From: Gammaproteobacteria bacterium
Lineage (GTDB): Bacteria > Pseudomonadota > Gammaproteobacteria > GRL18
Assembly (NCBI GenBank): GCA_024511395.1
Contig: JANELJ010000053.1
Coordinates: 1-9,831 of the forward strand
DNA length: 9,831 nucleotides
Reading direction: 5' to 3'
Below are positions 1-5,505 of this stretch, piece after piece (the stretch's first letter is position 1; each line of letters opens with the position of its first letter). Under the pieces are notes generated by a model that searched no databases, was not told the origin of the DNA, and saw nothing but the letters and a program-made list of their open reading frames with translations. Made by a program: the position numbers and the translations under genes.

Positions 1-383
1 CACAACTGGAACAGATAAAACAGTTTACAGCCGTACAACCGGAACAATGCTTTGTTGACCGGGGTTATCATGGACATGAAGTAAAAGACACTAAAGTTTT
101 TATCTCAGGTCAGAAGCGAGGTGTTACCCGAAGTATTAAAAAGGCATTAAAACGGCGCAGTGCGATTGAGCCTGAAATTGGTCATATGAAAAATGATGGT
201 CGTTTAGATCGCTGCTACCTCAAAGGCGCAGTCGGTGATGCCATTAATGTGGTTATGGTAGCCGCTGGACATAACTTAAGAAAGCTCCTCAATAAGCTCC
301 GGCTTTTGTGGCTCAAAATTATTTCAGGTTTGATGGGGTCTTTTATCAAACCAGAACAATCAGACGCTTTAAACCTGGCTTGA
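1..383 (+). CDS. IS5-family transposase, C-terminal part (cut by window start)
   Basis: The reading frame is open from base 3 to the TGA at 381-383 and has no start inside the window, so only the last 126 residues or so are seen. Two parts of an IS4/IS5-type DDE catalytic domain are visible. The second-aspartate block reads FVDRGYHGHE. The glutamate block follows SAIEPEIGHMKNDGRLDRCYLKG, where the E of IEPEIGH is the likely catalytic glutamate. The basic run QKRGVTRSIKKALKRRS between them is usual for IS5 transposases, as is the hydrophobic tail AGHNLRKLL. The protein would cut and rejoin the ends of its own insertion sequence. The IS right end should lie shortly after the stop, roughly 384-425, but I could not identify the terminal inverted repeat because the left end is outside the window. 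Family assignment is firm; the IS group is not resolved. Confidence 0.88.
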   Translation, partial: QLEQIKQFTAVQPEQCFVDRGYHGHEVKDTKVFISGQKRGVTRSIKKALKRRSAIEPEIGHMKNDGRLDRCYLKGAVGDAINVVMVAAGHNLRKLLNKLRLLWLKIISGLMGSFIKPEQSDALNLA

Positions 384-416
384 TGTCAGGCTTAAAACGA
401 TATTATTCAGGTTGAA

Positions 417-671
417 CTAATTAACATTAATTAAATCGCCGACTTTAAGCTGATCAAAATTTCTGGCACCCTCACCTACCTCTACTTTTTTGGTGAATCC
501 AGAGCGGTCTTTAAGCATAACCCAGCGTTCATCCTTGTTAATTTCCAGAACTTCCAGCTGCTGTTCGACCAGAATACTTTCAGTTATAGAGGGCTTATTT
601 TGCTCTGCCATGGCCAGATTTGATATGAATAATGCAACAATTGCTGAAGTAATGATAAATTTTGATTTCAT
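417..671 (-). CDS. Small secreted protein of unknown function, probably C-terminally truncated beside the IS
   Basis: An 84-residue protein with a clear Sec signal peptide: MKSK, then a hydrophobic stretch at 5-21 and an AMA-type cleavage site near residue 22. The start is supported by AAGGA and AGGA just upstream on the minus strand. The mature part is a small beta-rich domain, with LEVLEINKDERWVMLKD followed by VEVGEGARNFDQLKVGDLINV. This resembles a family of periplasmic proteins in which an 'x-V-G-(x)-x-A-x-N-F-D-Q-(I/V)-K-V-G-D' stretch is followed by a further strand and tail. From memory of that family, the protein should run on past 'VGDLINVN', whereas here a TAG follows at once, at the junction with the transposase-bearing DNA. 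I infer that IS insertion removed the C-terminus. No enzymatic function is known to me. Whether the remnant is still made cannot be told. Confidence 0.65.
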   Translation of the reverse strand: MKSKFIITSAIVALFISNLAMAEQNKPSITESILVEQQLEVLEINKDERWVMLKDRSGFTKKVEVGEGARNFDQLKVGDLINVN

Positions 672-865
672 TCCTGGTTCCTTAATAATAATGTTTTTTA
701 GATATTATTTACCTAATACTAAATCGTGCCCGATCCCGAAAAAAGTATCAATGTTCTAAGTGTATTTTATCGAATAAATTAGCCTGAGTTGTATAAAATG
801 TGTTTTAAGTTTGTTTATTTAGCAAAATAAAGCCGGGCAGAATCTATAATCAGTGACTTAGCTCC

Positions 866-900
866 TTATCCACAGAAACTGTGGATAACTATGTGAATAA
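866..900. promoter_or_regulatory. Cluster of three perfect DnaA-box matches
   Basis: Three exact matches to the DnaA box consensus TTATNCACA lie in 35 bp. TTATCCACA is at 866-874 on the plus strand. TGTGGATAA is at 880-888 (minus strand, TTATCCACA). TGTGAATAA is at 892-900 (minus strand, TTATTCACA). The first two form a perfect 10-bp inverted repeat (TTATCCACAG / CTGTGGATAA) around AAA. A one-mismatch match, TTTTGCACA, is found at 1044-1052. DNA to the right is strongly AT rich. Presence of the motifs is certain. Whether DnaA binds here for replication initiation, transcription control or titration is inference. A hairpin in RNA is an alternative reading of the first pair. Confidence 0.55.
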
Positions 901-1042
901 ACATTGGGTAAACCTGCAGGAGGCTTGTTGTTATTACTTTTATGATATTTTGATTACATTATGAACAATTTTTCTTAAAACTTATTTGTTAATTAAATCA
1001 ATCACTTATGATTTTTATGCTGTTCCTGTTCTGTCTTGAGAT

Positions 1043-1089
1043 ATTTTGCACATAAAATTTTTTAAAAAATGAAGAGCATAGTGCAAAAT
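1043..1089. repeat. Spaced inverted repeat ATTTTGCAC / GTGCAAAAT enclosing a T6A6 palindrome
   Basis: Perfect 9-bp arms ATTTTGCAC (1043-1051) and GTGCAAAAT (1081-1089) are separated by 29 bp, so their centres are 38 bp apart, between three and four helical turns. The spacer contains the 14-bp palindrome ATTTTTTAAAAAAT at 1057-1070. The layout is that of a pair of regulator half-sites flanking a rigid A-tract, or of an AT-rich unwinding element. It lies 185 bp or more upstream of the HD-GYP pseudogene. No regulator can be named. Confidence 0.4.
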
Positions 1090-1108
1090 TGAATAACTTT
1101 TTAAAAAA

Positions 1109-1122
1109 TAGACTAAAGTCTA
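1109..1122. repeat. Short palindrome TAGACT-AA-AGTCTA
   Basis: A perfect inverted repeat with 6-bp arms and a 2-bp spacer. The same arms recur at 6930-6945 upstream of hppA with a 4-bp spacer. The different spacing argues against one dimeric regulator recognising both, so function is unproven. Confidence 0.3.
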
Positions 1123-1273
1123 ATAACAGAAAGGGATTTTCTTACATAAAGTGATATTCAGCCAATATTGCTCTATAGTATTGAAATAACCATTTTTTCT
1201 TATTGTGAAAATGACTTCAGGGATATTTATCCTGTAAAAATGGAACGGGTTTAGAAATAACTTTTGAGATTTT

Positions 1274-2541
1274 ATGGCGGTTAAAACAGAAAAAGTCCTG
1301 ACACACAACCTGGCCATTGGCATGTATATTTCGGCATTGGACAGACCTTGGCTGGAAACCGATTACCTGCTGGAAGGCTTTTATATTGAAACCATAAAAA
1401 GACATAGAAAAACTGGAGCGCCTGTGCCAGTTTGTTTATATTGACGTTGAGCTGACCAGGGAAAAAATTAAATACAATGGTCAGGCTAATCCATCACTGC
1501 TTTCAAAAATCAAAACCATTGCAAATACTGAAATTACTTTTTCCACCATCAGGAACATTGCTAATACGGATATCAAGGATCTGACATTTAGTCGTAAATC
1601 CAGACGGCAGAATATTAGAAAAGATAATGAGTACCGAAAAAGCACCACGTTCACCACAGAATTTCGTACCGCTAATCAGTTATATAAGGAAATAACCGTT
1701 ACTGCCAGTGATCTGTTCGCCAATGCCCAGACTGGTCGTGTTATTGATATGCCAACGGTAAAACGTACTGCAACCGCCGTTGTAGACAGTGTAGTACGAA
1801 ATCCTGATGCCTTGCTCTGGTTAACCCGTTTGCATGAAAAAGATACTCATTCTCATAACCGTTCACTTCGAACCTCCATCTGGGTCATTGCCTTTGCCCG
1901 TCACCTGGGTCTTGAAAAAGAAAAAATGAACAATCTTTCCATTGCCCTGTTATTGTGTAATATCGGCAAGGCAAAGCTGCCCAGAGAGTTGCTGGAAAAA
2001 GAAGATAAGCTGGATGGGGAGGATTTAAGGGAGTATCAGAAACATGTTGATCTGACCTTGGACGCTCTGAAAATAATGGGGCGAACGCCACAGGCCATTA
2101 TTACTATTATCCGAGCCCATTGTGCCCATGGGACTGATGGAGCAGGAGATCTCTTTTCTGGCGCAACTGGTGGAAGAATTTATCTGCTCTATTGGTATTT
2201 ATCCGGTCGGCTCTATTGTGGAGTTAAACTCAAAAGAAATTGCAATTATTGTTGAACAGCATGCCAGAAATCAATTATTACCCCAGGTGCTTATTTTAAG
2301 AGATAATAACCGCAAACTGGTCACTACATACAAAGTACTGGATCTCTATACTATTAATGAAGCGGCTGGTGAAGCATCTGAAAAAATCAGACCTAAAATT
2401 ATTAATACCTATTCTCTGGGTAATTTCGGTATTGACGTTGAGGAAGTGACCAAAGGCTTAAAACGTGCAACGACTGGAGATAAAAAAATGGCTGACAGGC
2501 CATGGGATATTAAAGGTTTGCTAAAAAAAGTGGTATCCTGA
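1274..2541 (+). pseudogene. Broken DUF3391/HD-GYP-type cyclic-di-GMP phosphodiesterase gene
   Basis: Reading begins at ATG 1274 with the DUF3391 signature GMYISALDRPWLETDYLLEGFYIE and breaks in the A5 run at 1396-1400. Removing one A rejoins it to KDIEKLERLCQFVYIDVE (frame from 1401). That frame runs through the DUF3391 domain and an HD domain: LLWLTRLHEKD, then RSLRTSIWVIAFARHLGL, then LLLCNIGKAKLP, then QKHVDL. A second +1 break falls near 2118-2130, exactly where HHExxDGSGYP is expected. The other frame resumes with PMGLMEQEIS and jumps directly to QLVEEFICSIGIYPVGSIVEL, the region after the HD-GYP domain, so about 50-65 residues are inferred lost near 2149-2161. The usual HD dyad is CN in LLCNIGK and the earlier conserved His is Arg; some members of this family lack the dyad anyway, so that may predate decay. 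An intact relative would cut c-di-GMP in the cytoplasm. Sequencing error could explain the A-run but not the missing segment. Confidence 0.82.
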
Positions 2542-2586
2542 GAAAGATTTTATTATTACCATCAATATTAGTGGATATGCCAGAAA

Positions 2587-3129
2587 ATGAAGTTAATTAC
2601 CAGTTTGATTCTATTTCTTATGCTGACAGCCTGTCAGTCGACCCTGATACACTCAAATGGCAATTATATTGAAGCGGATGCTCAGGCCACCATTGAAATT
2701 CTACAGCCCTTAAAAGTACACCCTGAATCGGCCAGAGCCTTTTTACAATACGGTGAACTTCAGCCCAAAGGACGTTTAAATCTTTATGAAGTAAATTGTG
2801 AGGTCGAAATCAATACCGTTTCTGAACAGCCGCAGACTATACCGCCGGGCGTATTCAGGATCATATCAATTGTTCAGGATGAAAGCCCCATTGTACTGTT
2901 AAAAGCAGTTAAACTGGCGGCATTAAATGTCAGCTGGAGTGATGATGCTTCACCAGTGGATATTATGCGTTTTTATCGTTTTTACCTGCAACTGCTTGAA
3001 CCGGATTCTCAATCAGATGTACGCAGTATTACCTGTCGCGGTGCCCAGTCAGAACCCTTTAATGCAGAGCTGCCCAGTTTACAGGAAATGCAGGCTGCCA
3101 GCGGTCTGTATCTGAAATTTAACCTGTAA
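2587..3129 (+). CDS. Uncharacterised lipoprotein
   Basis: A 180-residue protein with a lipoprotein signal: MKLITS, a hydrophobic run, and the lipobox LTAC with Cys16 as the lipidated residue. Gln17 at the +2 position fits outer-membrane sorting. The mature protein has two other cysteines, Cys71 (LYEVNCEVEI) and Cys150 (RSITCRGA), which could form a disulfide in the periplasm. The middle reads as beta strands with GVFRIISIVQDES. I recognise a loose resemblance to conserved gammaproteobacterial lipoproteins with a similar 'YxxxCxxE...FRI...LTC' layout, none of known function. The gene starts 45 bp after the HD-GYP remnant stop, so the two were probably once cotranscribed. The ribosome site before ATG 2587 is weak, which makes the start slightly uncertain, but it is the only start that gives the lipobox. 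Confidence 0.8.
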   Translation: MKLITSLILFLMLTACQSTLIHSNGNYIEADAQATIEILQPLKVHPESARAFLQYGELQPKGRLNLYEVNCEVEINTVSEQPQTIPPGVFRIISIVQDESPIVLLKAVKLAALNVSWSDDASPVDIMRFYRFYLQLLEPDSQSDVRSITCRGAQSEPFNAELPSLQEMQAASGLYLKFNL

Positions 3130-3158
3130 ATTTGGCTGCTGATTGACAGGGGGTATAG

Positions 3159-3187
3159 TTGATGCTGGAAGGGCATGCGTTTATACT
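3159..3187 (+). promoter_or_regulatory. Sigma-70-type promoter of the solute-binding protein
   Basis: TTGATG (3159-3164), a 17-bp spacer, then TATACT (3182-3187). This is a good vegetative promoter with ideal spacing, starting transcription near 3194 and leaving a leader of about 50 nt before ATG 3243. A perfect TTGACA at 3143-3148 has no -10 partner at suitable distance. Confidence 0.55.
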
Positions 3188-3242
3188 CATGGCATTAAAA
3201 TTTAATAGTACCCACTGAATTGCTATTCAGACAGAGGAAAGT

Positions 3243-3977
3243 ATGAAAAAAACTATCGTTTTATTGTTATTACTGAGCAGTGTCTTTTTTACCCATGTTC
3301 AGGCACAGGAAATCACGGTGGTTTCTAATATCTGGCCGCCTTATGTGGATGATTCACTACCGGACGGCGGACTGGCTATGAAAATCGTTAAAACAGCCTT
3401 TAAACGGGTCGGTTATACCGCAAATGTGCGTATAGAAAAATGGGAAAAAGCCTTGGCAGGCTCAAAAATGGGGGTTTATGACGTGGTTGGCGCGGTCTGG
3501 AAAAGTGACAGCCGTAAAAAGAAACTTATCTACAGCCAGCCCTATTTAAAAAATAATATTGTCTTTGTGGCTAATGCCAATAGTAAATTTGAATATAATA
3601 AACTCAGTGATCTACACGGTTTACTGGTGGGCATATTAACCGATTACGCCTATGATGAAAAATTTATAAAGGACCCCCGTATCCTGAAATTCAAAGCCAA
3701 TCGCCTGACTCAGAACCTGATTGCCGTACAGAACGGTCAGCTGGATCTGGCCGTTGCCGATAAGCGGCTGGCTCTTTATGAACTGAAACATTTTATAGGC
3801 GGCAACCAGAAAAATTTCCGCTTTCTGGCCAATAATCTGACCACCCGTAATCTGTATATTGCTGCGCCAAAAGCTAATAAAGAAAGCCAGACAATTATCA
3901 AGAAATTTAATCAGGGACTGGCGGCTATCAGGAAAGACGGAACTTATCAGAAAATACTGGACTCTTATACTTTTTAA
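3243..3977 (+). CDS. Periplasmic solute-binding protein, family 3 (amino-acid type), orphan
   Basis: A 244-residue secreted protein of the SBP_bac_3 family. It has a Sec signal peptide (MKKTIVLLLLLSSVFF, cleavage after VQA at about residue 22). The mature N-terminus, EITVVSNIWPPYVDDSLPDGGLAMKIVKTAFKRVGY, is the classic family opening, where the WPPY and GxxxxIV parts line the ligand site. The lobe-crossing and lobe-2 signatures are also present: YDVVGAVWKSDSRKKKLIYSQPYL, QNGQLDLAVADKRLA, and the closing helix AIRKDGTYQKILDSY. Length is normal for a complete member. AGAGGA before the ATG supports the start. No ABC permease or ATPase is adjacent. In this kind of genome such orphans may feed a distant transporter or act as sensors rather than importers. 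Ligand cannot be read from sequence alone. It ends 23 bp from the convergent MazG-type gene, with no clear hairpin terminator between them. Confidence 0.9.
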   Translation: MKKTIVLLLLLSSVFFTHVQAQEITVVSNIWPPYVDDSLPDGGLAMKIVKTAFKRVGYTANVRIEKWEKALAGSKMGVYDVVGAVWKSDSRKKKLIYSQPYLKNNIVFVANANSKFEYNKLSDLHGLLVGILTDYAYDEKFIKDPRILKFKANRLTQNLIAVQNGQLDLAVADKRLALYELKHFIGGNQKNFRFLANNLTTRNLYIAAPKANKESQTIIKKFNQGLAAIRKDGTYQKILDSYTF

Positions 3978-4000
3978 GCATTCATCTTTTTATTGAGTTT

Positions 4001-4336
4001 TTATGATTCTGGCTGAACTTTTTCAGCAGGAGGGAAACGGCTTTCATTAATAGCCATTTTTTCCCGGGTCACTTTCATCAGGTCGATATCCATCTGTTCG
4101 GCCATTCTCAGCAGATAAATAAATATATCGGCCATTTCATAACCGATCTCTTTATGTTTCTCTCCACGGATGGCCTGGCTCTCTTCCGGAGTCAGCCATT
4201 GAAAATGTTCTACCAGTTCTGCCGCTTCTGCAATTAATGCCATGGATAGATTTTTGGGGGTATGGTATTGCTCCCAATTACGGGCTATGGCGAATTGTTT
4301 TAGATCCTTGGAAAGTTTTTCTACGGTATCGGTCAT
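4001..4336 (-). CDS. MazG-type nucleotide pyrophosphohydrolase (dCTPase/RS21-C6-like)
   Basis: A complete 111-residue single-domain MazG-fold enzyme, which hydrolyses a (d)NTP to the monophosphate and PPi in the cytoplasm and so cleans the nucleotide pool. The metal-binding helix pair is plain: E37-A-A-E40-L-V-E in the first helix and E67-M-A-D70 in the second, the ExxE...ExxD pattern of all-alpha NTP pyrophosphatases. The lead-in ARNWEQYHTPKNLSMALIAEAAELVEHFQW closely resembles the animal dCTP pyrophosphatase (RS21-C6/DCTPP1) subgroup, so dCTP or modified dCTP is the best substrate guess. ATG 4336 is preceded on the minus strand by an AAGAG-type site. The gene is convergent with the solute-binding protein gene. 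Its product PPi would join the pool used by the PFK and HppA further right, but no operon links them. Confidence 0.9.
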   Translation of the reverse strand: MTDTVEKLSKDLKQFAIARNWEQYHTPKNLSMALIAEAAELVEHFQWLTPEESQAIRGEKHKEIGYEMADIFIYLLRMAEQMDIDLMKVTREKMAINESRFPPAEKVQPES

Positions 4337-4377
4337 TTGGTATGGCTCTTAATGTTCTGTTTGGGGGACATAAATCC

Positions 4378-4489
4378 GCAGCTGAAATAAGGCTGGTCTT
4401 TCAGAAGACGCCGTGAACCCATCCATGGGGGCTTGTATGCAGCATTCATGCTGCATACACTTCTGAAAAACCGGCCTTACTCCAGCTGC
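4378..4489 (+). repeat. Structured intergenic repeat, unit 1 (about 112 bp)
   Basis: A long imperfect palindrome built in layers. The outermost arms are GCAGCTG (4378-4384) and CAGCTGC (4483-4489). After a 3x3 internal loop come 20-bp arms, TAAGGCTGGTCTTTCAGAAG (4388-4407) and 4460-4479, with one mismatch and one G-T pair. Inside are a core (4410-4434) starting GCCGTGAA and ending CCCATCCATGGGGGCTT, which itself can fold as CCCAT-CC-ATGGG, and a perfect inner hairpin GTATGCAGCAT-TC-ATGCTGCATAC (4435-4458). The fold is a three-way junction. It lies 42 bp upstream of the MazG-type gene start (minus strand). It pairs with an inverted, diverged copy at 4565-4678. It carries no gene. Confidence 0.8.
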
Positions 4490-4564
4490 TCAATGTGACA
4501 TTTACTGTTTGCTTAAGGATATTATAAACACGAATTTTGTTTGTAAGTAAAATAAAAACTCGGA

Positions 4565-4678
4565 GTAGCTGAGGGAAGGGGTCGCCTTGCTGAAGTTTCA
4601 GAAACATGGATGTTTCTGCAAAGCCCCCATGGATGGGCTTACGGCAGTTTCAGCAAGGTGCCCCCTTTACCCGGCTAC
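4565..4678 (-). repeat. Structured intergenic repeat, unit 2 (inverted copy, about 114 bp)
   Basis: Same architecture as unit 1 on the opposite strand. Outer arms GTAGC (4565-4569) and GCTAC (4674-4678) frame a longer stem in which CCTTGCTGAA (4585-4594) pairs with TTCAGCAAGG (4649-4658) and a G-rich left arm (4578-4581) with a C-rich right arm (4662-4665). Inside are the perfect hairpin CAGAAACAT-GG-ATGTTTCTG (4599-4618) and, read on the minus strand, the core GCCGTAAG plus CCCATCCATGGGGGCTT (4645-4621). The core matches unit 1 at 23 of 25 positions, while both stems differ entirely in sequence but keep their pairing. Spacer between units (4490-4564) is AT rich and has no gene. Confidence 0.8.
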
Positions 4679-4852
4679 GGATTTTAAGTAATCCCTATAA
4701 AAATATACCCATTTTGGAGTAGGTTTTTAAAACCAAAATCCATGGTATGTTTATCTACTTAAAAAATAACCGGCTTTATCTACATTCTATTATCAGGATG
4801 TGGTAATAAAAAGATAATAAATAAGAGTTGTTAAGTGGTAAATTTAAGGATA
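4679..4852. other. AT-rich leader region upstream of the CBS-domain gene
   Basis: No gene seen. It contains a short inverted repeat, GGTTTT-T-AAAACC (4722-4734), nested in ATTTTGG (4711-4717) and CCAAAAT (4733-4739). The promoter of the CBS gene must lie here or just after, but I could not choose a convincing -35/-10 pair. Confidence 0.35.
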
Positions 4853-4878
4853 AAACGAGGTATAACCTAAACGAGGTA
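4853..4878 (+). promoter_or_regulatory. Duplicated ribosome-binding sequence before the CBS gene
   Basis: The 10-mer AAACGAGGTA occurs twice, at 4853-4862 and 4869-4878, in direct repeat 16 bp apart. The second copy places GAGG 7 nt before ATG 4884 and is the working ribosome site. The first has no start codon at a suitable distance. It may be a slippage duplication. Confidence 0.5.
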
Positions 4879-4883
4879 AAACA

Positions 4884-5336
4884 ATGCAAGTAAAAGATAT
4901 CATGTGTACAGAAGTTAAAACATGCACACCAGATACTCCTGTTAAAGATATTGCAACTATTATGTGTTTTAACAAAATCAGTGGCTTACCAGTGGTAGAT
5001 GAAGAAAATAATGTGGTTGGCATAATTTCAGAAAAAGATATTCTGTTCAGTATGTTTCCGGATATGCAGGAGCTGGTTGAGTCGGGTTCCAAGCCTGATT
5101 TTGAGGATATGGAGAAAGACTATAGCAGTGTTTTAGGTAAGACGGTTGATGATCTGATGACCCGTGTTGTCGCAACGGTTTCTCCTGACATGCCGATTCT
5201 GCGTGCTGCTTCCATAATGTGGCTGCATAAAATTCGTCGTATTCCAGTGACTGAAAACAATAAACTGGTGGGTATTCTGAGCATGGGGGATGTTCATAAA
5301 GCTGTTTTCCAGGAAAGTTTACTGGTAAAAACCTGA
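4884..5336 (+). CDS. Two-CBS-domain protein, possible adenylate/energy sensor
   Basis: A 150-residue cytoplasmic protein made of a tandem CBS (Bateman) pair and little else. CBS1 spans about residues 4-58 (VKDIMCTEVKTCTPDTPVKDIATIM, then ISGLPVVDEENNVVGIISEKDIL). CBS2 spans about 88-145 (VDDLMTRVVATVSPDMPILRAASIM, then IRRIPVTENNKLVGILSMGDVHKAV). The linker (59-87) is acidic. CBS pairs usually bind AMP, ATP or related adenosine ligands and report energy state; both domains here keep the G-(I/L)-P-V-V/T and VGI(I/L)S...D signatures that line the nucleotide pocket. It has no attached enzyme or channel domain, so it must act on a partner. The gene lies 169 bp upstream of the PPi-PFK start on the same strand, which makes PFK or PPi metabolism a reasonable but unproven target. 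Confidence 0.88.
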   Translation: MQVKDIMCTEVKTCTPDTPVKDIATIMCFNKISGLPVVDEENNVVGIISEKDILFSMFPDMQELVESGSKPDFEDMEKDYSSVLGKTVDDLMTRVVATVSPDMPILRAASIMWLHKIRRIPVTENNKLVGILSMGDVHKAVFQESLLVKT

Positions 5337-5454
5337 TAAATACAATAAGACCAAGCGCTACTCAATCACTATATGTAAAGCAAATGTTAAATCAAAGCTA
5401 AAAAATACCAAAATAGCACAAACTTGAAAAAGACCTTTTAACCTTTATCTGCTG

Positions 5455-5482
5455 TTGATAGAATATTCGAGTTTATTAAAAT
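5455..5482 (+). promoter_or_regulatory. Candidate promoter of the PPi-PFK gene
   Basis: TTGATA (5455-5460), a 16-bp spacer, then TAAAAT (5477-5482), each one base off the sigma-70 consensus. It would start transcription near 5489, giving a leader of about 17 nt that just contains the GGAG ribosome site at 5497-5500. A weaker alternative is TTGAAA at 5424-5429 with TATCTG at 5446-5451. Confidence 0.4.
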
Positions 5483-5505
5483 TTAAGAGTAAATCTGGAG
5501 TTAAT

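Larger units (their letters stand above)
672..1273. other. 600-bp AT-rich intergenic region between the small secreted protein and the broken HD-GYP gene
   Basis: No convincing protein-coding gene is seen on either strand; the short open frames here have no ribosome site and no recognisable product. The 5' part (672-760) should hold the promoter of the minus-strand secreted protein, but no clear -35/-10 pair stands out. The middle holds a cluster of DnaA-box-like sequences (866-900). The rest, 930-1260, is very A+T rich with T and A runs and several short palindromes (1043-1089, 1057-1070, 1109-1122, 1221-1232). The combination of DnaA boxes next to an AT-rich stretch is like a replication origin or a DnaA-regulated promoter, but no replication gene (dnaA, mnmG, parA, repA) is in view. 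Confidence 0.5.

Noticed and set aside
490..759. Plus-strand 89-residue frame opposite the small secreted protein
   Set aside because: It is antisense to the signal-peptide gene, has no ribosome site and no recognisable sequence.
1391..1405. Programmed ribosomal frameshift in the HD-GYP gene
   Set aside because: The shift needed is +1 at an ordinary A5 run with no known +1 site or stimulatory hairpin, and other lesions follow downstream.
1749..2541. Two separate genes (1749-2255 and 2122-2541) instead of one pseudogene
   Set aside because: Both are consecutive pieces of the same DUF3391/HD-GYP protein in different frames, and the N-terminal piece at 1274 completes it; neither internal start has a convincing ribosome site.
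3141..3159. Perfect TTGACA (3143-3148) as the -35 of the solute-binding protein promoter
   Set aside because: No -10-like hexamer occurs 15-19 bp downstream; TTGATG/TATACT at 3159-3187 fits with exact 17-bp spacing.
4378..4678. CRISPR array or tRNA-like gene in the repeat region
   Set aside because: There are only two units, in opposite orientation, without unique spacers of regular length, and no acceptor or T-loop signatures.
5455..5505. Upstream TTG start giving a 434-residue PFK
   Set aside because: It lies in the candidate promoter -35, has no ribosome site, and adds residues not typical of the family; ATG 5506 has GGAG ahead and starts at the conserved N-terminus.
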